Assembly: GCA_031289835.1 (NCBI GenBank)
Contig: JAITOW010000026.1
Location: 1-21,493, forward strand
DNA length: 21,493 nt
Direction of reading: 5' to 3'
Source: Puniceicoccales bacterium
GTDB taxonomy: Bacteria > Verrucomicrobiota > Verrucomicrobiia > Opitutales > JAIRKQ01
Made by a program: the position numbers and the translations under genes. Below are positions 15,861 through 21,493 of this stretch, in pieces. The stretch's first letter is position 1, and the number at the start of each line of letters is the position of its first letter. Below the pieces are notes generated by a model. That model saw only the letters and a list, made by a program, of their open reading frames with translations. It had not been told where the DNA came from and did no database searches.

Positions 15861-16148
15861 TTACACCACCGTGCTGCCATGCTTTGTTACTATATTGAGT
15901 AGGGCCTTCTCATTTGGCGACGGAGTAGTGTTGATACTATTGTCAACACCATCGGTGCTAATATCCGAATCATTATCGCGTTGTAAGGTTTGCTTTTCTA
16001 CCCTTTGGTTTTCCCCGGTCCCATGTACCTGGGACTTGTCGCCTATCAGCGTATTACTAGAATCTGTAATTGAAATATTTGTATTTACGCCAGAATTAAA
16101 CCTATCGTAACTTGCAGCTGATGAGCCGCTTGCTATTCCCGATGACAT
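15861..16148 (-). CDS. Small Ser/Asn/Thr-rich protein, possible secreted substrate
   Basis: Unrecognised, 95 residues. Its reality is supported by a GGGAGGG sequence 4 bases before the ATG, one of the strongest ribosome binding sites in the window. The first ~30 residues are rich in Ser, Gly, Ala and Asn with no hydrophobic signal, a composition typical of type III secretion signals. The middle (residues about 40-75) is polar and charged, and a short helix-like end (EKALLNIVTKHG) closes it. No Cys, no Trp, likely disordered. Its stop lies 2 bases from the mnmE stop. It is a candidate T3SS substrate or chaperone-bound protein; a chance ORF is unlikely given the RBS but cannot be ruled out. Confidence 0.6.
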   Translation of the reverse strand: MSSGIASGSSAASYDRFNSGVNTNISITDSSNTLIGDKSQVHGTGENQRVEKQTLQRDNDSDISTDGVDNSINTTPSPNEKALLNIVTKHGSTVV

Positions 16149-16275
16149 GTTTCCCTCCCATTTGAATTAAAACCGCGGGATTGTACCAGAGAATGCAAAC
16201 AAATTCAATGTTTTTTTACACAAAAATCAAACGTTGGTAAAATTTAGATGGAATATACAAAAATTTTCCACACTT

Positions 16276-17916
16276 ATGTATCCCATGAGCTGCGATCTCT
16301 CCTATGTTAATTCTCGCTGCGTAAACGGAAACGAGATATGTCCATTGGCGAAGCTTGTGACGAGCAAACTGCCGGTAGCAATTTACTCACTAACTTATAA
16401 TATTTCACAGGGCAAGGTTTTCGTAAACTTTGTCTCAAAGAATTTTTCCGAGGTTACAAAGTGCAGCGCTGCGGCGTTTAAAGAATATTTTGAATTTGCC
16501 AAAACGGTTGTTGTCGACAAAGGGAGGTTTTTAAGTATCTTCGAGGAAGATACTCTTGCGAGGGATAAATCGTTGCGCGAATACAGGGTGCGCGTCCCTT
16601 CCGGCGGATACCAGGAATTGTTCGATTGTTGCCATGTCAAGCGCATAAGTGACGATATTATCACCTGCGTTGGAACCATTGTTAATCGCACCGAGAAGAA
16701 AATAAATGAACTGGCTCTGCGCATAAGTGAAGATCGGCTGAGGGTGGCGTTGGAAGGGGCCGGTGCAGGATTTTTCGACTGGGTAGACGGCGGCGGTGAA
16801 GCTATTTTTTGCGATGCCAAGGCGCTCGAACTTTGCGGCATAACTGATTTCAATGTGAGAATTAGGGACTATTTGCGCATAGTTGCTCCAGGATTTTTGA
16901 AGGTATGCATCGGCACTTTACGGGATATTTTTTCGGGGAAGTGCACTTTTTTCAGCATCGAGTTCAATTTGAAAAGAGATCGTGATCGCTGGCTGTGGGC
17001 ATCGGGAAAAATAATATCTTCGGATCCCGTTAGCAGGAAACCCCTGCGCATTGCCGGGACCATACGCGATACTACGGTGAGTAAACAGATCATTATTGAA
17101 CGCGAACGCATGAACGATCTCCTCGAAAGGCGCATACGTGAGCGCACGGACCAGCTGGAGCGCGAATTGGCAACAAAGCTTGCCGCCGAGCAACAACTGA
17201 TCGAAAACCTCAACAAAGAGCGTGAGTTGAACAATGCAAAAACTATGTTTGTTAACATGGTTTCCCACGAATTTCGCACACCGCTGGCAATTATGCAGGG
17301 AGCCACCGATCTTCTGGGAAAATATCACAAAAAATTGGCCAACAAAGAGCGTTTGGAATGTTTAAACGGCATTAATAAGGCCATACAGCGCATAACTCGA
17401 ACCATGGACGACATACTTGTGCTTGGCAAAGTGCAGGGCAATCAATTAAAATTCACACCCACCGAAGTCGATATTTTGACCAATTGCCGCAGCATATTGG
17501 AGGACGTCGAGGGATTCCATGGAAATAAGCGCACCGTCTTTGAGGTTAGCATGGATGTGCCGCTGAAGCTGTACATCGATCCAGGGTTGCTATATCACAT
17601 CCTGTCGAACCTCCTCAGCAATGCGCTGAAATACTCTCCCGTCGAGAAGCCCGTGATCCTCCGCTTGGACTACAAGGGTGGCGAATTGGAAATTTTTATC
17701 GAAGATTTTGGAATTGGTATTCCCGAGGGGGACAGGGCGAATATTTTTAAAATCTTTCACCGTGGCTCGAATGTTTCCGATAAGCAGGGCATTGGTATCG
17801 GCATGTTTGTGGTAAAATATTGTGTCAGCCTGCATCGCGGTTCGATCGCAATCTCCTCCAAGGACGGTGACGGGACGATATTTCGCGTTAGACTACCGGC
17901 GGCAAAGACGGAATAA
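16276..17916 (+). CDS. Soluble PAS-domain sensor histidine kinase
   Basis: Histidine kinase of a two-component pair, autophosphorylating a conserved His and passing the phosphate to the response regulator whose ATG overlaps its stop. No transmembrane segment is seen, so it should sense a cytoplasmic cue. Counting from 16276 (546 residues): a first PAS-like region (about 25-140), a second PAS (about 148-275, ending in GTIRDTT), a charged coiled coil (about 280-325), the dimerisation helix with H box MVSHEFRTPLA (His331), then the ATPase domain with N box NLLSNALKYSP (Asn449), G1 DFGIG (477-481) and G2 GIGIGMFVVK. The start is uncertain: TTG 16234, ATG 16276 and ATG 16285 are in frame and none has a good RBS. 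The stimulus and target genes are unknown. Confidence 0.9.
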   Translation: MYPMSCDLSYVNSRCVNGNEICPLAKLVTSKLPVAIYSLTYNISQGKVFVNFVSKNFSEVTKCSAAAFKEYFEFAKTVVVDKGRFLSIFEEDTLARDKSLREYRVRVPSGGYQELFDCCHVKRISDDIITCVGTIVNRTEKKINELALRISEDRLRVALEGAGAGFFDWVDGGGEAIFCDAKALELCGITDFNVRIRDYLRIVAPGFLKVCIGTLRDIFSGKCTFFSIEFNLKRDRDRWLWASGKIISSDPVSRKPLRIAGTIRDTTVSKQIIIERERMNDLLERRIRERTDQLERELATKLAAEQQLIENLNKERELNNAKTMFVNMVSHEFRTPLAIMQGATDLLGKYHKKLANKERLECLNGINKAIQRITRTMDDILVLGKVQGNQLKFTPTEVDILTNCRSILEDVEGFHGNKRTVFEVSMDVPLKLYIDPGLLYHILSNLLSNALKYSPVEKPVILRLDYKGGELEIFIEDFGIGIPEGDRANIFKIFHRGSNVSDKQGIGIGMFVVKYCVSLHRGSIAISSKDGDGTIFRVRLPAAKTE

Positions 17917-18287
17917 TGAAACGGATATTTTTAATCGAAGATGACGTGAGCCTGTGCAGCTTGTTGGCCAAAATGCTGAAATTTGAGGGCATCAGCACCA
18001 TTATTGCCAATGATGGTCCCGTGGCCAAAAAAATTCTTGAGCAATTTAATGGCAAGATCAATGTGATTTTATGCGATATCATGATGCCGGGCATGGATGG
18101 CTATGAGTTTTTCGAATGCGTGAAGCAGACGAAAAAATTTGCCGACGTACCCTTCGTATTTGTCAGCGCCCGTGTGTCAAAGGAAGAGGAAGTCAAGGGC
18201 CTCTCCATGGGGGCAAGGGCATTTTTAAAAAAACCGGTCGACATCGCCACAATACTTTCCGTGATACACCAATTCGACAAAAACTGA
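17916..18287 (+). CDS. Single-domain response regulator (receiver only)
   Basis: A CheY-like receiver of 123 residues with no output domain. The acidic pocket is Glu8/Asp9/Asp10, the phosphorylation site is Asp54 in ILCDIMMPGMDG, the switch residue is Ser84 in FVSAR, and the invariant Lys is in FLKKPVD (Lys106). It overlaps the kinase stop by one base, so the two are a cognate pair. Without a DNA-binding domain it must act by protein contact or as a step in a phosphorelay. Its TGA is directly followed by the last base pair of the opposite-strand tRNA. Confidence 0.92.
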   Translation: MKRIFLIEDDVSLCSLLAKMLKFEGISTIIANDGPVAKKILEQFNGKINVILCDIMMPGMDGYEFFECVKQTKKFADVPFVFVSARVSKEEEVKGLSMGARAFLKKPVDIATILSVIHQFDKN

Positions 18288-18373
18288 TGGTGGTGGGAGA
18301 GCGATTCGAACGCTCGAAGAGAAACCTCGACAGATTTACAGTCTGCTTCCTTTAGCCACTTGGATATCCCACC
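18288..18373 (-). tRNA. tRNA-Tyr (GTA)
   Basis: Reading the minus strand, the acceptor stem GGTGGGA pairs with TCCCACC, followed by discriminator A and an encoded CCA (18290-18288). The D arm is TCC...GGA, the anticodon stem GCAGA/TCTGT holds the loop CTGTAAA with anticodon GTA, the variable arm is long (class II, as bacterial tRNA-Tyr requires), and the T arm is GAGCG-TTCGAAT-CGCTC. Total length is 86 with CCA. No broken pairs were noticed apart from one G-U. Confidence 0.96.
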
Positions 18374-18388
18374 GGCAACAGATCACGA

Positions 18389-18416
18389 TTCCTAAGTCTT
18401 TTTTTTTCATTGCCAA
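18389..18416 (-). promoter_or_regulatory. Possible promoter for tRNA-Tyr
   Basis: On the minus strand, TTGGCA (18416-18411) and TAGGAA (18394-18389) are separated by 16 bases and lie 15 bases before the first base of the tRNA. The boxes and spacing are reasonable for a sigma70-type promoter. It is the only pair I see in the 154-base gap between the tRNA and the HAD gene. Confidence 0.35.
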
Positions 18417-18527
18417 GTTTTTTTCGTGTCCCTTGCCGGATTTTTTTCCAAATTCTCCCGCTTCACCACTAGTAAAATGCCCCTCCAAAGGTTTGTGTTT
18501 GACATTTGAGCATCAATTTGCTCGCTG

Positions 18528-19571
18528 ATGTTGATGATTTCCGGAAAATTATTCAGTGAATACGACGTTTTTCTCGTCGACATGTTTGGGGTGATTTGGG
18601 ACGGAGTTTCCTGGATCGATGGCACAATGGAAACCCTTGCAGCCCTGGTAAAATCTGGGAAAATTGTTATCATTTTGTCAAATGCCAGCATTTCGACGAG
18701 CCAAATACTCAAAAAATATGCGCCCACGGGCGTCAAACAGGGTGTGCAATTTTCGGAATTCGTCACATCCGGTGAGGTTTTGAACAGTATCCTGCAATCT
18801 GGGACGCTGAGTTTTTACAACATAAAACTTCCAAAAACTTACGCGCTGCTTGGGAATCAAAATTGTAGTAATTTCCGCAATACCAAATACTTGCACGTAG
18901 ATTCCATTGGCGAGGCCGATTTCATTTACGCGTCGATTCCGCAGTTGTATGGCGAGCAAAAGGCAGTGTTGCCCAAGGAGTTGCAAGATTTTTTGATCGT
19001 ATCAAACATGCGCTCGGAGGATGAGATGGTGTGGGATTCCACGTCCGTCGAGCCCTTTCTCGGTCAGTTGAAGGAGCTCGTCGCAAAGAAAAAGCCTATG
19101 CTTGTCGCGAATCCGGACAAGTTTGCCTTCATTGGGACGAGTAGTTCCCACGACTCCAATGATTACACGCCGAAATTGGTGGTGCGGCAGGGGGCTATCG
19201 GAGAAGCCTATGCAAAGCTCGGCGGGGAAGTGAAATTCATCGGAAAACCGTACCCGGAAGTGTACCGCTACGCTTTAAATATCGCAGCGGAGCTCCATGG
19301 AACCCCCTTTGAGCGGCTGGGTGGCCTGAAAATTGCGATGATAGGCGACACCCTCGAAACCGATATCCTTGGTGCGCAGAATGCCACCTCCGAGTTCGGC
19401 ATAAAGGTAGATGGTATCCTTGTCAAAAGCGGAATTTCCGGCCAAGATATGTTTAACGCCGGCGTGGATTTTACCAGCAAGCAAGCCGTCCGAGAATACT
19501 GCTCATCGCGGACAATCGTCCCCGAACACGTGATCGACAAACTGATCCTGGATGCGGATGTTTTATTTTAG
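18528..19571 (+). CDS. HAD-superfamily class IIA-like hydrolase (TIGR01459-type)
   Basis: A 347-residue HAD phosphatase-like enzyme; substrate unknown. Motif I is FLVDMFGVIWDG with nucleophile Asp18, but the second position that is Asp in most HADs is Phe20. Motif II is LSNAS (Ser51), the Lys of motif III is in GKPYPEVY (Lys240), and motif IV is GDTLETD (Asp274, Asp279). Asp-x-aromatic-Gly-Val in motif I is what I remember for the TIGR01459 group, in which Trp is usual; NagD-type enzymes keep Asp. The cap insert lies between motifs II and III (class IIA-like). The start may be 18528 or the in-frame ATG at 18534. It is convergent with fmt and their stops overlap by 3 bases. Confidence 0.8.
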   Translation: MLMISGKLFSEYDVFLVDMFGVIWDGVSWIDGTMETLAALVKSGKIVIILSNASISTSQILKKYAPTGVKQGVQFSEFVTSGEVLNSILQSGTLSFYNIKLPKTYALLGNQNCSNFRNTKYLHVDSIGEADFIYASIPQLYGEQKAVLPKELQDFLIVSNMRSEDEMVWDSTSVEPFLGQLKELVAKKKPMLVANPDKFAFIGTSSSHDSNDYTPKLVVRQGAIGEAYAKLGGEVKFIGKPYPEVYRYALNIAAELHGTPFERLGGLKIAMIGDTLETDILGAQNATSEFGIKVDGILVKSGISGQDMFNAGVDFTSKQAVREYCSSRTIVPEHVIDKLILDADVLF

Positions 19572-20563
19572 GTTTTCGTTGGCCTGCGGAACGGAGTGGT
19601 GGCGATAATCGGTTCACCGCTGTGCCGCTCAAAGTAATCTCCAATGGCAAGCCCGTATCCGTTCGAAAAGTCGTTGATTTTCAGCATCTTCCCGCCGGGA
19701 CGTTGCAGCTCAAATATCGCAATTGCCCCCCTTTGCGCCGAAACAACGATTTTTTCCTTGTCCACGCACACAATTTCTCCGAAAACTTTGTTCTTCGCCT
19801 CCGCTTCTTCGACATCGATTTTACCGATGTTCAATGCCGTGCCGTTATGCAAAACGTAGCTTCCCACATGCTCGTGAAACCCCCGCACGCGATTGTAAAT
19901 CTCAGTTGCGGTCAGGCTAAAATCCAGACGGCCGTCAGGCTTCGTAATTTTTCGGGTAAACGTTGCTTCGGCAGCATTTTGCTTCACGCGATTTGCCGTC
20001 CCACGCACCATATTTTCAATGTTGCGCCCGATAACGGCGACGCAGGCGTGGGCGAGCTTGTCGTACACGTCGGAGGCGAAATCCCTTTCCGCAATTTGCA
20101 CTTTCTCGACATCGAGCACATCTCCGGCATCCATTTCTCGCACCATCTCCATTAGCGATATCCCGGTGATACTTTCGCCACATGCAATCGCGGTTTCCAC
20201 CGGCGATGCCCCGCGATATTTCGGCAATATGGAGGCGTGGAAGTTATAAATTCCTAAATGCGGCAAATTAAGCACACATTCGCGCAAAATGTGCCCGTAG
20301 GCCATGACGAGGATCAGGTCACAGCCAAAGTTTCGCAGATGTTCAACAAATTTTTCGTCAGGTTTTTCCGGTCGCAAAAGGGGGATATTGTTTAAAATTG
20401 CCCATTCGGATATCACCGTTGGCCTTAATTGCCCTCCGCGGCCACTCGCACGATCGGGTTGACTGGCAATGCACGCCAATTCAATCTGACTATGAACTTT
20501 CAAACACTCTAACAGCGGAATCGCCACTCTGTGCGACCCAAAAAACATTACCCTAGGTTTCAC
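19568..20563 (-). CDS. fmt: Methionyl-tRNA formyltransferase
   Basis: Fmt formylates Met-tRNA for initiation. The 331-residue product has Asn107, His109 and Asp145, the catalytic triad residues, in GIYNFHASILPKYRGA and REMDAGDVL, plus the folate-binding SILP loop and the MAYGHIL strand. The GTG at 20563 is chosen as start because it gives the normal opening MKPRVMFFGSH; the open frame extends 45 residues further to 20698, but that would run into the rplM start region and add atypical sequence. An ATG five codons later (20548) is the alternative. No clear RBS is seen. It is divergent from rplM and convergent with the HAD gene. Confidence 0.94.
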   Translation of the reverse strand: MKPRVMFFGSHRVAIPLLECLKVHSQIELACIASQPDRASGRGGQLRPTVISEWAILNNIPLLRPEKPDEKFVEHLRNFGCDLILVMAYGHILRECVLNLPHLGIYNFHASILPKYRGASPVETAIACGESITGISLMEMVREMDAGDVLDVEKVQIAERDFASDVYDKLAHACVAVIGRNIENMVRGTANRVKQNAAEATFTRKITKPDGRLDFSLTATEIYNRVRGFHEHVGSYVLHNGTALNIGKIDVEEAEAKNKVFGEIVCVDKEKIVVSAQRGAIAIFELQRPGGKMLKINDFSNGYGLAIGDYFERHSGEPIIATTPFRRPTKT

Positions 20564-20644
20564 GGCAAAACTAATGTTGGATACAATCCATTTGGCAACC
20601 ACATATTGATTTGCACAAAGTCGGAGAAATTTTGCGAAAAACAT

Positions 20645-20673
20645 TTGACAAAGCACGACGGTCAACTTAGGGT
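20645..20673 (+). promoter_or_regulatory. Possible promoter for rplM-rpsI
   Basis: A perfect TTGACA (20645-20650) is followed after 17 bases by TAGGGT (20668-20673), a weak -10. Transcription would then start near 20680, leaving an unusually short leader before rplM, so the pair may instead be fortuitous. Confidence 0.35.
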
Positions 20674-20688
20674 GCTTGGGTGGGCTCA

Positions 20689-21120
20689 ATGAAAACAACT
20701 TTAGCTGCAGTGGAAAAGGCTTGTGACAAGAGGTGGTGTGTCATAGATGCCGAAGGTGAAATTTTAGGGCGTTTGGCTGTCAAAATTGCCAATGTTCTGC
20801 GCGGACGCAACAAGTCGACCTATGCTCCCCACATGGACATGGGGGATTTTGTTGTCATTGTGAATGCGGAAAAGGTTGTTTTAACCGGTAAAAAGGAGCA
20901 AAACAAGGAGTATATGTTTTTTTCCGGCTACCAAAGTGGAGATAGTCGGGTAAATGTTGAGAGCATGCGGGCCAAAAAGCCGAAGTTTATAATTGAACAC
21001 GCCGTTCGTGGGATGCTGCCAAGGAACAGGCTTGCCAGCGCTTTAATGCGCAAGCTTAAGGTGTATGCCGGTCCAGAGCACCCCCATGGAGCACAGAATC
21101 CTATTGTGTTAGCAAAGTAA
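20689..21120 (+). CDS. rplM: 50S ribosomal protein L13
   Basis: L13 is an early assembly protein of the large subunit. The 143-residue product starts MKTTLA and contains WCVIDAEGEILGRLA, VLRGRNKSTYAPHMDMGDFV, INAEK-type VNAEKVVLTGKK, AVRGMLPRNRL and GPEHPHGAQNP, all family signatures. GGGTGGG lies 4 bases before the ATG at 20689, which is preferred over an in-frame GTG at 20680. It precedes rpsI by 11 bases, the universal L13-S9 pair. Confidence 0.97.
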   Translation: MKTTLAAVEKACDKRWCVIDAEGEILGRLAVKIANVLRGRNKSTYAPHMDMGDFVVIVNAEKVVLTGKKEQNKEYMFFSGYQSGDSRVNVESMRAKKPKFIIEHAVRGMLPRNRLASALMRKLKVYAGPEHPHGAQNPIVLAK

Positions 21121-21131
21121 TTTTCTTCAAG

Positions 21132-21493
21132 ATGGCAAGTGATATTAAGAGTGAGTTTTATAGTACTGGGCGGCGCAAGTGTGCGATTGCTCGCGTGCGT
21201 TTACGCACTGGGGCTGGAAATGTTTCAATAAACGGAAAGGATCTCGTTGATTTCTGTTCACTTGAGCATGCGGAGCGTATGATTCTCACCCCATTGGCCG
21301 TAGTAAACATGAAGGCGGCGGTCGACGTTCGAGTGGACGTTGTGGGTGGCGGTGTTGTCGGGCAAGCCGGTGCAATTTCGCTTGGGATTGCCCGTGCGCT
21401 TGAAAAAATGAACCCCGACTTGCGTCTTGTCCTCAAGAAGGCGGGGCTGCTCACCCGTGATGGTCGCGTGCATGAACGCAAGAAATCCGGCCA
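21132..21493 (+). CDS. rpsI: 30S ribosomal protein S9, 3' end beyond window
   Basis: The first 120 codons of S9 are visible, then the window ends. The start is ATG 21132. Signatures seen: FYSTGRRKCAIARVRL near the N-terminus, GQAGAISLGIARAL, and the C-terminal RNA-contact region LKKAGLLTRDGRVHERKKSG. The usual final KARK/FSKR tail is beyond the edge. It follows rplM by 11 bases and is cotranscribed with it. Cys in the GRRKC stretch replaces a more common Ser/Thr/Ala. Confidence 0.97.
   Translation, partial: MASDIKSEFYSTGRRKCAIARVRLRTGAGNVSINGKDLVDFCSLEHAERMILTPLAVVNMKAAVDVRVDVVGGGVVGQAGAISLGIARALEKMNPDLRLVLKKAGLLTRDGRVHERKKSG

Noticed and set aside
18528..19571. Alphaproteobacterial origin of the whole window, suggested by the TIGR01459-like HAD
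   Set aside because: The RodA, RNase E/G and L13 sequences and the sctJ-K-L order point more to PVC bacteria; one gene is weak evidence.
20564..20698. 45-residue extension of Fmt to an ATG at 20698
   Set aside because: It would overlap the rplM start and precedes the canonical N-terminal strand; GTG 20563 fits the family better.

Overview
The window looks like chromosome from a host-associated Gram-negative bacterium. Housekeeping genes (birA-type ligase, ruvX, rodA, RNase E/G, infA, mnmE, fmt, rplM, rpsI, tRNA-Tyr) surround a type III secretion (T3SS) operon. From remembered family sequences, the RodA, RNase E/G and L13 proteins look most like Verrucomicrobiota (Opitutia-like). The sctJ-sctK-sctL order also recalls Chlamydiae, another PVC lineage. 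I put the PVC/Verrucomicrobiota placement at about 0.6; no tree was run. Gene spacing is tight, with many overlapping starts and stops, and there is no sign of an insertion sequence, integrase or CRISPR.

Layout. 1-1611 (-): an open-ended reading frame for an Ala/Leu/Gly/Pro-rich protein that runs off the left edge. 1862-2725 (+): an exported outer-membrane barrel protein, followed by a clear intrinsic terminator. 2822-3556 (+): a biotin-protein ligase. 3630-8789 (+): a T3SS operon in the order sctJ-K-L-N-O-P, behind a good sigma70-type promoter. It codes for the inner-ring lipoprotein, the ATPase with its accessory/stalk proteins, and a needle-length regulator. 8873-12591 (+): thioredoxin, ruvX, rodA and RNase E/G, almost all overlapping. 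14071-12626 (-): a membrane-anchored protein with an internal duplication, then a protein with two hydrophobic hairpin regions. 14222-15858 (+): infA and mnmE, coupled by an ATGA overlap. 16148-15861 (-): a small Ser/Asn/Thr-rich protein with a strong ribosome binding site. 16276-18287 (+): a soluble PAS histidine kinase and a single-domain response regulator. 18373-18288 (-): tRNA-Tyr. 18528-19571 (+): a HAD class IIA-like hydrolase. 20563-19568 (-): fmt. 20689 to the end (+): rplM and rpsI (partial).

How the parts may work together. SctJ would anchor the injectisome base in the inner membrane. SctK and SctL, with SctO, would link the SctN ATPase to the sorting platform, and SctP would set needle length and trigger the substrate switch. 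Secretin, export gate, needle, SctQ and translocators are not in the window, so other T3SS loci should exist elsewhere. Three unrecognised proteins are plausible secreted or host-facing products: the Ala-rich protein, the double-hairpin protein and the small Ser/Asn/Thr-rich protein. That is inference from composition and context, not homology. The exciting possibility here is a Verrucomicrobiota-like T3SS with its own lineage-specific effectors; the core genes are otherwise ordinary.
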